From the NCBI GenBank assembly GCA_015486775.1, contig WFRA01000347.1:1-23079 (forward strand): a stretch of 23,079 nucleotides of DNA, in the 5' to 3' direction. The notes under the pieces are model-generated. The model had not been told where the DNA came from. It saw only the letters and a program-made list of their open reading frames with translations, and did no database searches. Origin of the DNA: Kiritimatiellales bacterium. Lineage in GTDB: Bacteria; Verrucomicrobiota; Kiritimatiellia; Kiritimatiellales; Pontiellaceae. Made by a program: the position numbers and the translations under genes. Shown here in pieces: positions 13,532 through 20,276 of this stretch. Every line of letters begins with the position of its first letter. Position 1 is the stretch's first letter.

Positions 13532-15688
13532 CTACAGATATTCCTTGATCCGCTCGGAGAGCGTGGTGGTGCGCTCGCGCGATTCGGCGCGGGTGACGGC
13601 GAGATTGAGCGCTTTTTTGGTGCCGAGCACGATCACGAGCTTCCTGGCGCGGGTGATGGCGGTGTAGATCAGGCTGCGCTGCAAGAGCACATAGTGCTGG
13701 GTGTGCAACGGAATGACGACGCAGGGATATTCGCTCCCCTGGCTTTTGTGGATGGTGATGGCGTAGGAGAGGACCAGTTCGTCAAGCTCGCGAAAATCGT
13801 AGACGACCTTGCGGCCCTCGAAATCGACCACAAGTTCGTTGGCCTCGGAATCGATCTTGGCAATCCGGCCCATGTCGCCGTTGAAGACCTCCTTGTCGTA
13901 GTCGTTCTCGGTCTGCATCACCTTGTCGCCGGTACGGAAGACATAGCCAAAGCGCTCCACCTCGTCACCGCGCGGGTTCAAGAGTTGCTGCAAAGTTTGG
14001 TTGAGGTTGCGCGCGCCCAGCTCGCCCTTCTGCATAGGGGTAAGAATCTGGATCTCCTCCAGCGGATTGAAGCGAAACTTTTTGGGGATCGACTGCTTGA
14101 CCAGCCTGCCCACCAGATCCACCGCCTTGGCGGGATCGTTGGACTCGACGAAGTAGCAGTCGCTCGTTTTTCCAGCCTCTGGAAACTCCGGCATCTGCCC
14201 CCGATTGATCCGGTGGGCGTTGGTGATGATCCGGCTGGTGGCCGCTTGGCGGAAAACCTCGTCGAGATGGGCGACGGGAATCTTCTTTGAATGGATGATA
14301 TCCTGCAACACGCGACCGGGGCCGACAGAGGGGAGCTGGTCGGCATCGCCCACAACAATAAATGCGGCATGCAGCGGGATGGCGTCGGCCAGCTGGGAGG
14401 CCAGCATGACATCGATCATGCTCGACTCATCGACAATGAGCACGTCGCACTCCAGCGGGTTTTCGGCGCAGTGGACGAAGCCGCCGGTTCCGGGGTTGTA
14501 CTGGAGCAGGCGGTGGATGGTCTTGGCCTCCATGCCGGTGGTTTCGGCCATGCGCTTGGCGGCACGGCCGGTCGGGGCGCAGAGCACGACGCGCAGCTTC
14601 TTGGCCTTGAGCACCATCAGCACCGAGTTGACCAGCGTGGTTTTTCCGACCCCTGGGCCGCCCGTAATGATCATCACCTTGGATTCGACGGCGGTTTTCA
14701 ACGCCTTGCGCTGGGCGGGCGCAAGTTCGATGCCGCTTTTTTGCTGCACCCAGGCGAGCGCCTTGGAAACATCGATCGGCGGGCAGGGATGCCTGCCGTG
14801 TTCCAAGGCCTGGAGCCTTTTGGCGAGGTCAATCTCGGCAAAGTAAAGCTTGGGCAGATAGATCAAATCGTCGCCCGCAAAATTGGCGCGCTGGATCAGC
14901 CGGTCATTTTCGAGCGAATGGTCCAGCGCACGCTCGACAATCGCCAAGTCGATCTGGAGCAGCTCGGCGGAGCGCGAAAGCAGGTCGTTGCGGACATAGG
15001 CGCAGTGGCCGTTGGCGGTCAGCTCGCCGAGCACAAACTCCAGCCCGGCGCGGGCGCGCAGATCGGAATCCTTGGCGATGCCCAAGCGCATGGCGATTTG
15101 GTCGGCAATCAGGAAGCCGATGCCGCGAATGTCGCGCGCGAGGCAGTAGGGATCGCGCTGGACCATCTCGATGGCCTTGTCGCCATAGGCCTTGTGGATG
15201 CGAAAGGCGCGGGTGGTACTTACGCCGTGGCTAAACAGGAAGGCCATGATTTGCCGGACACTCTTTTGCACGTCCCACGCCTTCTTGATGTTGTCCTTGC
15301 GCTGACGGCCAATCCCCTCCACCTTCCGCAGCTTGCCCGAAGAGTTTTCGATCACGTCAAACACATCGCGGCCGAAGGTTTTCACCAGCCGCTTGGCATA
15401 CTCCTTCCCAATGCCCTTGATCAGCCCGGAGGCCAGATATTTTTCGATCCCCTCGAGCGTGTCGGGCTTCGACATGCGCATCTGCTCCGCCTTGAACTGC
15501 GGGCCGTGGCGCGGATCGGTGAACCACTCGCCGTCGGCCGTCATCCACTCGCCGGAATTGATGGTCGGTACCGTCCCGGTAACGGTCACCAGCTCCTTGT
15601 GCCCGCGCACCTTCACGCGCAACACGCAGAAGCCATTCTCCTCGTTGCGGAAAACAATCCGCTCGATCTGTCCGTCCAGCTTTTCCAT
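13532..15688 (-). CDS. recD2: RecD2-type 5'-3' DNA helicase
   Basis: This 718-residue SF1B helicase is the AddAB/RecBC-independent RecD found in many bacteria, close in size to D. radiodurans RecD2 (about 715). An N-terminal OB/pin-like region and helix-hairpin-helix segments (K-G-I-G-K-E-Y-A-K-R; V-E-G-I-G-R-Q-R) precede the motor. The motor has Walker A I-T-G-G-P-G-V-G-K-T-T (341-351), Walker B V-L-I-V-D-E-S-S-M-I-D (416-426), G-D-x-x-Q-L-P-S-V-G-P-G (motif III) and, near the C-terminus, Y-A-I-T-I-H-K-S-Q-G-S-E-Y and Y-T-A-I-T-R-A-R (motifs V and VI). Its ATG overlaps the upstream zinc-ribbon gene stop by one base (TAATG). Likely role: processing of stalled forks or DNA breaks. Confidence 0.96.
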   Translation of the reverse strand: MEKLDGQIERIVFRNEENGFCVLRVKVRGHKELVTVTGTVPTINSGEWMTADGEWFTDPRHGPQFKAEQMRMSKPDTLEGIEKYLASGLIKGIGKEYAKRLVKTFGRDVFDVIENSSGKLRKVEGIGRQRKDNIKKAWDVQKSVRQIMAFLFSHGVSTTRAFRIHKAYGDKAIEMVQRDPYCLARDIRGIGFLIADQIAMRLGIAKDSDLRARAGLEFVLGELTANGHCAYVRNDLLSRSAELLQIDLAIVERALDHSLENDRLIQRANFAGDDLIYLPKLYFAEIDLAKRLQALEHGRHPCPPIDVSKALAWVQQKSGIELAPAQRKALKTAVESKVMIITGGPGVGKTTLVNSVLMVLKAKKLRVVLCAPTGRAAKRMAETTGMEAKTIHRLLQYNPGTGGFVHCAENPLECDVLIVDESSMIDVMLASQLADAIPLHAAFIVVGDADQLPSVGPGRVLQDIIHSKKIPVAHLDEVFRQAATSRIITNAHRINRGQMPEFPEAGKTSDCYFVESNDPAKAVDLVGRLVKQSIPKKFRFNPLEEIQILTPMQKGELGARNLNQTLQQLLNPRGDEVERFGYVFRTGDKVMQTENDYDKEVFNGDMGRIAKIDSEANELVVDFEGRKVVYDFRELDELVLSYAITIHKSQGSEYPCVVIPLHTQHYVLLQRSLIYTAITRARKLVIVLGTKKALNLAVTRAESRERTTTLSERIKEYL
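14170..14184. repeat. Dispersed palindrome TTCCA-N5-TGGAA (spacer GCCTC)
   Basis: Perfect copy in recD2, encoding F-P-E-A-G-K. Confidence 0.9.
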
Positions 15689-15939
15689 TAAAACTTTTTC
15701 TCGTATTCGCCATCGCCGAGTTTTTCCAGCTTCTGGAAGCCAGCGCGCTTGGCGCGGTCATCGAAGGTACTTTTTGAGCCACCGACGTTAGTCGAGGCGA
15801 GCTGGCGCTCCACCGGATTGCAGCATTCGGGGCAGATGGGGAACGGGGGACAGTCCACCGGTTCGACCCGCTCGAAGCCCGCCTTACAATGGGGGCAGGC
15901 TTTGTTGGGGTCGGCGGCGATATATTCGCGAATGGGCAT
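15688..15939 (-). CDS. FmdB-like zinc-ribbon protein
   Basis: This is an 83-residue protein with C-P-H-C and C-P-E-C pairs about 20 residues apart, the putative regulatory zinc-ribbon layout of FmdB-like small proteins, followed by a polar C-terminal tail. The function of the family is not known. ATG 15937-15939 is preceded by AAGGAAGAA; the family starts M-P-I-R-E-Y as here, so an upstream ATG at 15975 is unlikely. The stop overlaps the recD2 start (TAATG), so the two are likely co-translated. Palindrome copy 15724-15738 lies near its 3' end and encodes F-Q-K-L-E. Confidence 0.85.
   Translation of the reverse strand: MPIREYIAADPNKACPHCKAGFERVEPVDCPPFPICPECCNPVERQLASTNVGGSKSTFDDRAKRAGFQKLEKLGDGEYEKKF
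15724..15738. repeat. Dispersed palindrome TTCCA-N5-TGGAA (spacer GCTTC)
   Basis: Perfect copy in the zinc-ribbon gene, encoding F-Q-K-L-E. Confidence 0.9.
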
Positions 15940-15978
15940 GGTTTCTTCCTTCAATGATTGGAAATGTTCTACCATCCC

Positions 15979-15993
15979 TTCCAGGGTTTGGAA
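15979..15993. repeat. Dispersed palindrome TTCCA-N5-TGGAA (spacer GGGTT)
   Basis: Perfect intergenic copy 40 bp upstream of the zinc-ribbon ATG. Confidence 0.9.
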
Positions 15994-16008
15994 AGCCCGC
16001 CCCGCCGG

Positions 16009-16164
16009 AAAGGGTGCATGAATTCAAAAACGGCTCGCTTACAACGGTATTCAATCTGAACAACTCTTCCTCCACCTGGACATTCGAGGATTCTTCTGGA
16101 ATGACGTGGAACGCGGGCTACGACATCGTCAATGCGGACACCAATCAATACAATAACCCGTTTC
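16009..16164 (+). pseudogene. Protein-like fragment on + strand (possible gene remnant)
   Basis: Between the zinc-ribbon gene and the 3' end of the glycosidase-like gene (intergenic 15940-16162), one + strand frame reads like a secreted protein: G-S-L-T-T-V-F-N-L-N-N-S-S-S-T-W-T-F-E-D, then W-N-A-G-Y-D-I-V-N-A-D-T-N-Q-Y-N-N. It is rich in Asn/Ser/Thr and aromatic residues, unlike the random Arg/Pro-rich frames around it, and its base composition is lower in G+C. It has no convincing start and loses this character at the antisense gene. It may be the remnant of a surface or beta-sandwich protein, or coincidence. Confidence 0.25.
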
Positions 16165-17404
16165 AGGGAAGCAGGGTCGATCCGGTCAGCTCCAGCAGGA
16201 AGGCGATGGAGATGGGGGCGTTGGTCCAGCCGGAGTAGATGCTGCCCTGCCCGCCCTCGAAGCGGTTGCCGCCGCCCCACGCCCCGGCCTCGCAGTCGTA
16301 CATTCCGCGCCAGCATCCCTTGAAGGGGGGTTCTTCCCTGTCCTGGATGTGGGCAAGCAGTCCGGCCGACCTCTCGAACGCCTCCCGGTATTCCATTTTT
16401 CCGGGCAGCAATTTCGACAGGTGTAGCAATCCAAGGGTCGCCCAGTTCTGGGTGTAGATCAGATCAACAAAATGGTCTCCCTCCGGTGCCTCGAAATGGT
16501 TGGAGGTGAAATGGCCATCGGCCTTCTGGTTTTCCAGCAGAATCTGCCCGGCCTTTTCGGCAACTTCCATGATCCGGGCATCGCCGTAAACCGTGGCAAC
16601 AAGCGGGGCGATGAAAGAGAGGTAGGCCTGTTCGGAAATCGACCAACCATTTTTGCACTGGGAATCCCTGTCCCATGCCTGCGGCCCGTCGAGCACGGTT
16701 CGGTAGTATTTGTCGACAATGCCATAGCGGCTCCGGGTTCCCTGGACGCGGTCGGCAAGGGCGAACGCCAGCGTCGCCAGCCCAATCCAGTGGGGATTGA
16801 GCTGGGTTCCATCCAGAATCGTTGCTTCGGGTTTTGCATCCCGCCCCTTCTTTTCGATAAAATCAAAATAGGCCTGCATGTGCCGGTGCAAGGCATCGGC
16901 GGTGGCCAGCCCCGGCCCGACCAGCCGCTCGTGCCCCCGCCTGCCGAGAATCAGGAGGCAAATGGCCACCCACGCGTTGTCGTCTACCCAAACCTTGTCT
17001 CCAGCCGGAAAACGCTGCATAGCCCACCGCCACAAGTTCCAAACCTTGGAAGCCGGGTCGGACTCCCGCATGCCGCTACGGTCGACCAAGAATCCAACGA
17101 GATTTTCCGCAATCTCACGGTAGCGTTCCTCGCCAAAATATTCCTCGGCGAGGTCGAACATCAGCGCGGTCTCGACAGCGCAGTCGGCGCGGCGGTGCTC
17201 CAGCGCCACGGTGCCGGCATTGAGCGGGGTCTGGTAAGGAAAGAACTCATCGATTTTTTCCTTCGCCTCATTGGAGCCGATATCCGCGATGCGCTCGGCA
17301 ACGCCCCAGAACCCGTCGTTCGGGCGCATGATTCCAGAATGGAGAAACCATTCGATATTCCTTCCGACAGCGCTTTCCAGTTGATCCTTCATTGTTTTTT
17401 CCAT
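16163..17404 (-). CDS. (alpha/alpha)6-barrel glycosidase/epimerase-like protein
   Basis: This protein of about 413 residues lacks a signal peptide and has repeated helical hairpins with aromatic and Gly-rich turns: V-W-V-D-D-N-A-W-V-A-I-C-L-L-I-L-G-R (mid-protein), L-N-P-H-W-I-G-L-A-T-L-A-F-A-L-A and Q-N-W-A-T-L-G-L-L-H-L-S-K-L-L. Near the C-terminus comes G-C-W-R-G-M-Y-D-C-E-A-G-A-W-G-G-G-N. This is the pattern of six-hairpin glycoside hydrolases and N-acylglucosamine epimerase-like proteins; I cannot assign a family number or substrate. The Asp-Asp and Trp/His-rich motifs are the candidate active site. ATG 17404 is chosen; an in-frame TTG at 17449 and ATG 17392 are alternatives. The gene has 420 bp upstream with no other gene. 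Palindrome copy 17037-17051 lies inside (S-K-V-W-N). Confidence 0.7.
   Translation of the reverse strand: MEKTMKDQLESAVGRNIEWFLHSGIMRPNDGFWGVAERIADIGSNEAKEKIDEFFPYQTPLNAGTVALEHRRADCAVETALMFDLAEEYFGEERYREIAENLVGFLVDRSGMRESDPASKVWNLWRWAMQRFPAGDKVWVDDNAWVAICLLILGRRGHERLVGPGLATADALHRHMQAYFDFIEKKGRDAKPEATILDGTQLNPHWIGLATLAFALADRVQGTRSRYGIVDKYYRTVLDGPQAWDRDSQCKNGWSISEQAYLSFIAPLVATVYGDARIMEVAEKAGQILLENQKADGHFTSNHFEAPEGDHFVDLIYTQNWATLGLLHLSKLLPGKMEYREAFERSAGLLAHIQDREEPPFKGCWRGMYDCEAGAWGGGNRFEGGQGSIYSGWTNAPISIAFLLELTGSTLLP
17037..17051. repeat. Dispersed palindrome TTCCA-N5-TGGAA (spacer AACCT)
   Basis: Perfect copy in the glycosidase-like gene, same 15-mer as the mnmE copy; encodes S-K-V-W-N. Confidence 0.9.
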
Positions 17405-17669
17405 TCCCGTGGCTTCTCCAAATCCCGGTCGGTTCCCCGGCTCCTCCAAAAAAATCCGCTTTGTCCCGAATTGCCCGAACGTTCAAAGTACAGACTTGGT
17501 ACCGGCTTCTATTCCACCCTTCGGAAAACAATCCACCAAATACCCAAACCAAAAAATGATGAAATAATAGACGGACACCTTTTTTACTTTTTCACGAACA
17601 CCTTTTCGCAATGCAAACATGAAGGCCAATATCCGGAGATCTCCTATCATCCCAAAAGATGCAGTAGAG

Positions 17670-17828
17670 AACCGCGAATGGACGCAAATGAACGCGAATA
17701 TGCAAAAATACTAGGAAACTTGTTTGTTGGATTCCTTTTCAAGAGGCATGACTCCTAACCCAAATGGTGGCGGTGGTGGTTTTTGTAACCCCTTATCAAT
17801 TCGCGTGTATTAGCGTTCATTCGCGGTT
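17670..17828. repeat. Imperfect inverted repeat with 30-bp arms
   Basis: The arm at 17670-17699 (begins AACCGCGAATG) and the arm at 17799-17828 (ends CATTCGCGGTT) are reverse complements at 26 of 30 positions, enclosing 99 bp without a gene. The arms consist of related 'CGCGAATG/ACGCAAATG/ACGCGAAT' blocks. The outer arm contains the stop codon of the cut HNH gene. The rest of 17405-17669 has no recognisable gene, only a one-mismatch palindrome at 17513-17527. Confidence 0.6.
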
Positions 17829-18447
17829 AACTGCTTTTTCTAGGTTCATCAAAGGTGATCAAATGGCGATCGAACGCTTTGTCGTGTAGCGCATTCAGAC
17901 ATAGTCCGTTGGTCGGATCGGCTCGGCGTTTTTCGTTTTCGCTCCAGGGAATAATGTGGCTAGCGACCAGAAGTTGAGGCACTGCCATGCCGGTGAGAGC
18001 ACAACGATTCTCGTAGCTAGCCAATATGGCATTTCGGAAGAAGCGTTGGAGCCGTCGGGTTTTTACAATGCGTTCAGCCTCGGACGGGCCGTTTGGCAGA
18101 GCGATAGTGGTTTCGGATTCCGGTGCGGAAATATCGGGTTGTCCGGCCAAGGTCTCAAAGGCGGCTTCACTTTTTTCAGCCATGGCCGTCCAGTTCTGCT
18201 GGAAGTCGCTCCATATTTTTCGGTCAAGGTTACTGGCTCCTTTGAGTCCGCTAATTCCACGTTTTTGGTGGTACGAATCAAGAGAAGCAAGATTGCTCAA
18301 CTTCATTGCAAGAGCATCTGGGCTTCGTCCGATTTTTGGGGCTACTAGTTTGATTAGTTCAGTTCTGTGGTCAAACTGTCCGAATGGCAGACGGCAATAG
18401 AGATTCATTGCTATCAGCAGTTCCTGCTCTGTCCAGTTCCGAGGCAT
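17827..18447 (-). CDS. HNH endonuclease, C-terminally truncated
   Basis: This 206-residue protein has an N-terminal helical region starting M-P-R-N-W-T-E-Q-E-L and P-F-G-Q-F-D-H-R (specificity or DNA-binding type). A C-terminal HNH nuclease of the HNH_2 kind follows: C-A-L-T-G, V-A-S-H-I-I-P-W-S (H164), T-N-G-L-C-L-N (N180) and L-H-D-K-A-F-D (H188). Relatives known to me continue 60-70 residues after F-D-x-G-L-I-T-F-D-E; here the frame instead reads P-R-K-S-S and stops inside the inverted-repeat arm at 17799-17828. The catalytic triad is present but the fold is probably incomplete. A remnant of a C5 methyltransferase lies next door on the other strand, so this looks like half of a decayed restriction-modification locus. 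ATG 18447 matches the family start; ATG 18468 is an alternative. Confidence 0.75.
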   Translation of the reverse strand: MPRNWTEQELLIAMNLYCRLPFGQFDHRTELIKLVAPKIGRSPDALAMKLSNLASLDSYHQKRGISGLKGASNLDRKIWSDFQQNWTAMAEKSEAAFETLAGQPDISAPESETTIALPNGPSEAERIVKTRRLQRFFRNAILASYENRCALTGMAVPQLLVASHIIPWSENEKRRADPTNGLCLNALHDKAFDRHLITFDEPRKSS

Positions 18448-18519
18448 GTGTCCAAGGTATTTCCTCATGCTGCATTGGCCAACATTAAAAAGAGTTTTTG
18501 TGTTCCTTGCGCCTTTTCG

Positions 18520-18716
18520 CGGCCAATCAACCCTCACCGGGTGGCTCGCGGCGCGGCACGTATTCAGACCTTCCCGACAACTATTTTTTCGAGGGCGGAC
18601 GTACGCAGCAGTACCATCAAGTCGGCAATGCGGTTCCCCCATTATTGGCCAAACAGCTGGCTGAAATTGTCTATGATGTTTTCAAGCGGATTGTGGGGAT
18701 TAGGCGAGGAGAATAA
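18520..18716 (+). pseudogene. 3' remnant of a DNA (cytosine-5) methyltransferase, frameshifted
   Basis: Two overlapping + strand frames together give the classic C5-MTase C-terminus. Codons to about 18576 read R-G-A-A-R-I-Q-T-F-P (compare the family's R-E-A-A-R-I-Q-T-F-P). From 18576, one base out of phase, follow D-N-Y-F-F-E-G-G-R-T-Q-Q-Y-H-Q-V-G-N-A-V-P-P-L-L-A-K (motif X). The stop is TAA 18714-18716. A one-base loss in the C-run at about 18573-18575 explains the shift. The catalytic P-C motif and most of the gene are absent upstream, where the HNH gene lies on the other strand. Not functional. Confidence 0.75.
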
Positions 18717-18982
18717 TGAGTAGCACGGTGGAAATGGTGGTTGCCGGGAAATCAGTTATTTGTCTGGTAATAATGGTTGGAAAATGATCGCATGACAGGG
18801 GTAGCGAATCGTTGAGAAGATGAGTGGGCGGAGATCAATGCCGATGAGCTTTTAGCGATGAGGGAAACAAAAGATTTAACTATCCGGCGCAGGCAGACCT
18901 TGCTCCGCTGAAGGTTGCCGAAGATTCTCCGGAGTATGGGTCGGAGGGTGGTGGATATTAAATGAGCTGCAGGAGATAAATT
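18717..18982. other. Non-coding or degraded spacer before the HEPN gene
   Basis: I find no intact gene in these 266 bp. A 23-codon frame starts at 18716 (TAATG overlap with the methyltransferase remnant) and a 31-codon stretch near 18820-18910 reads E-D-E-W-A-E-I-N-A-D-E-L-L-A-M-R, both possibly decayed genes of the former restriction-modification operon. The end holds the HEPN ribosome site (AGGAG, about 8 nt from ATG). Confidence 0.4.
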
Positions 18983-19399
18983 ATGGCACTTGAACTGGAA
19001 AGTTTGAGAAAGGCGATCAATGCGCTGGGGCGGTCGCTGCGCGTTGCGCAGGAACAGGCCGACGCAAAAGATTTCGACCTGCTCGAAACCCTGCGTGCGG
19101 GCGTGGTTCAAAATTTTGAGGTTGCCTATGAGCAGACCTGGAAAATGCTGAAGCGCTGGATCGAAACCCAGGTCAGTCCCGTCGAGGTGGATGGGGTTAC
19201 GCGACGCCAGTTGTTCCGGATCTGCCATGAAAACCGATTGATCGACGATGTGGATGTCTGGATGGCTTTCCACAAAGCCAGAAACGAGACCTCGCACACC
19301 TACGATGCCAAAACGGCGGAAGATGTTTTCGCCGTGGCTGGAGCGTTTTGGCCCGCCGCGTCGGAGGTTCTCGCAAGGATTGCCGAACGCAATGATTGA
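18983..19399 (+). CDS. HEPN-domain protein (HI0074/HepT-like), toxin partner of MNT pair
   Basis: This is a 138-residue helical protein of the nucleotidyltransferase substrate-binding (HI0074) type. It has the HEPN RNase motif R-N-E-T-S-H (R100-x4-H105) within F-H-K-A-R-N-E-T-S-H-T-Y-D, preceded by N-F-E-V-A-Y-E-Q-T-W-K-M-L-K-R-W. In related pairs HepT is an RNase toxin that the MntA partner inactivates by adenylylation, or the pair has an uncharacterised role; I infer toxin-antitoxin function from the paired layout. Its stop overlaps the start of the next gene by 8 bp (ATGATTGA). A good AGGAG precedes ATG 18983. Confidence 0.88.
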   Translation: MALELESLRKAINALGRSLRVAQEQADAKDFDLLETLRAGVVQNFEVAYEQTWKMLKRWIETQVSPVEVDGVTRRQLFRICHENRLIDDVDVWMAFHKARNETSHTYDAKTAEDVFAVAGAFWPAASEVLARIAERND

Positions 19400-19700
19400 T
19401 CTCCCTCCAGCGCAACTTGAACAGGTGAAACGTATTCTTGCCGAGTATGTGCCCCGGTGTGAGATCCGGGCTTTTGGTTCCCGGATCGGGCCGACGGCCA
19501 AGGCTTGGTCGGATCTGGATCTCGCCATCGTTGGCGAGGATCAGCTGGAGCCGCACCTTCTTGGCGACTTGAAGGAAGCTTTCGAGGAATCCGATTTACC
19601 CATCCGGGTCGACCTGCTTGATTGGCATGCCATCTCGCCGGAGTTCCGGGCGGTGGTCGATGCGGGATACGAAGTGCTTCAGGCACCCGCTTCCCAATAA
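19392..19700 (+). CDS. MNT-domain nucleotidyltransferase (MntA-like antitoxin)
   Basis: This 102-residue minimal nucleotidyltransferase has the G-S-x10-D-x-D active site: F-G-S-R (G29-S30) and S-D-L-D-L-A (D41, D43), with a third acidic residue in R-V-D-L-L-D-W (D74). This arrangement matches MntA antitoxins, which adenylylate the paired HEPN toxin. ATG 19392 is chosen from the 8-bp coupled overlap with the HEPN gene and because the fold begins there; the frame is open upstream but runs antiphase to the HEPN gene. Alternative: a stand-alone DNA-pol-beta-like NTase of unknown substrate. Confidence 0.88.
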   Translation: MIDLPPAQLEQVKRILAEYVPRCEIRAFGSRIGPTAKAWSDLDLAIVGEDQLEPHLLGDLKEAFEESDLPIRVDLLDWHAISPEFRAVVDAGYEVLQAPASQ

Positions 19701-19760
19701 CGAAGAGGTGTTGCAGTCTTTGTTGCAAGGGGCTACAAGAAGTTTAACCAAGGAGTGGAT

Positions 19761-20204
19761 ATGCAGGCACCGGAATGGGATCGGAAGGATCGAGCGGGGT
19801 CGCTGGAAAAGTGGATCGAGATGCTCAATGCGGAGGCGCGGCGGCAGTTTCTCGAGGCCGGAACGCATGTCGAAATCTTTTTCCTCTTCAACGACGAGGG
19901 GATTATGGAGGTGGTTCCAATCGTTGGAATGGAGAAGGACGAGATCGTGGACGAGCTTAAAAAAATGCTTTCCGAGCGCGATGGCTATGCCTTTATCCAC
20001 ATTTCCGAGGGAACCATGCGGCACATGGACACGGCCGACAAGGCCGATATGCTTTTTGTGCATGCCGAGAGCCGCGAGGGGGTGTCGATGGCTTGGTGTA
20101 GCACCGTTGCAATGCGCGGAGAGGAAAAGCTTTTGCTTGATCCCGTTCGGATCGATGGCGACAAGCTCGCAGGCCGTTTCGCCCATATCTTCGAGGATCT
20201 GTAG
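19761..20204 (+). CDS. Hypothetical protein
   Basis: I do not recognise this 147-residue soluble protein. It starts M-Q-A-P-E-W-D at ATG 19761 after GGAG 5 nt upstream (the in-frame GTG at 19755 lies inside that site). It has a mixed alpha/beta look with beta-like segments (H-V-E-I-F-F-L-F-N-D-E-G, Y-A-F-I-H-I-S-E-G-T) and ends F-A-H-I-F-E-D-L. No catalytic signature, signal peptide or membrane segment is seen. Palindrome copy 19915-19929 lies inside it, encoding V-P-I-V-G-M, so it belongs to the older genome background rather than the adjacent accessory genes. Confidence 0.75.
   Translation: MQAPEWDRKDRAGSLEKWIEMLNAEARRQFLEAGTHVEIFFLFNDEGIMEVVPIVGMEKDEIVDELKKMLSERDGYAFIHISEGTMRHMDTADKADMLFVHAESREGVSMAWCSTVAMRGEEKLLLDPVRIDGDKLAGRFAHIFEDL
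19915..19929. repeat. Dispersed palindrome TTCCA-N5-TGGAA (spacer ATCGT)
   Basis: Perfect copy in the hypothetical gene at 19761, encoding V-P-I-V-G-M. Confidence 0.9.
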
Positions 20205-20276
20205 TCTCTTCCGGCTTGGTTTGCGGGCGGGGTTTGGGCAGGATGGGCGCTTCTGGAAATAAAAGGGGAATGGAAG

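Noticed and set aside
14291..15691. Long + strand open frame antisense to recD2 (and similar ones opposite nqrA, dgt, mnmE and nqrB)
   Set aside because: They lie fully opposite genes with clear family motifs, lack ribosome sites, and show the His/Gly/Ala-rich composition of antisense shadows in GC-rich DNA.
18446..18716. Separate intact small genes on the + strand at 18446-18716
   Set aside because: The frames are pieces of one frameshifted methyltransferase C-terminus or shadows of it.
18752..19528. Long - strand open frame over 18752-19528
   Set aside because: It overlaps both HEPN and MNT genes, whose motifs are clear on the + strand; it has no recognisable family features.
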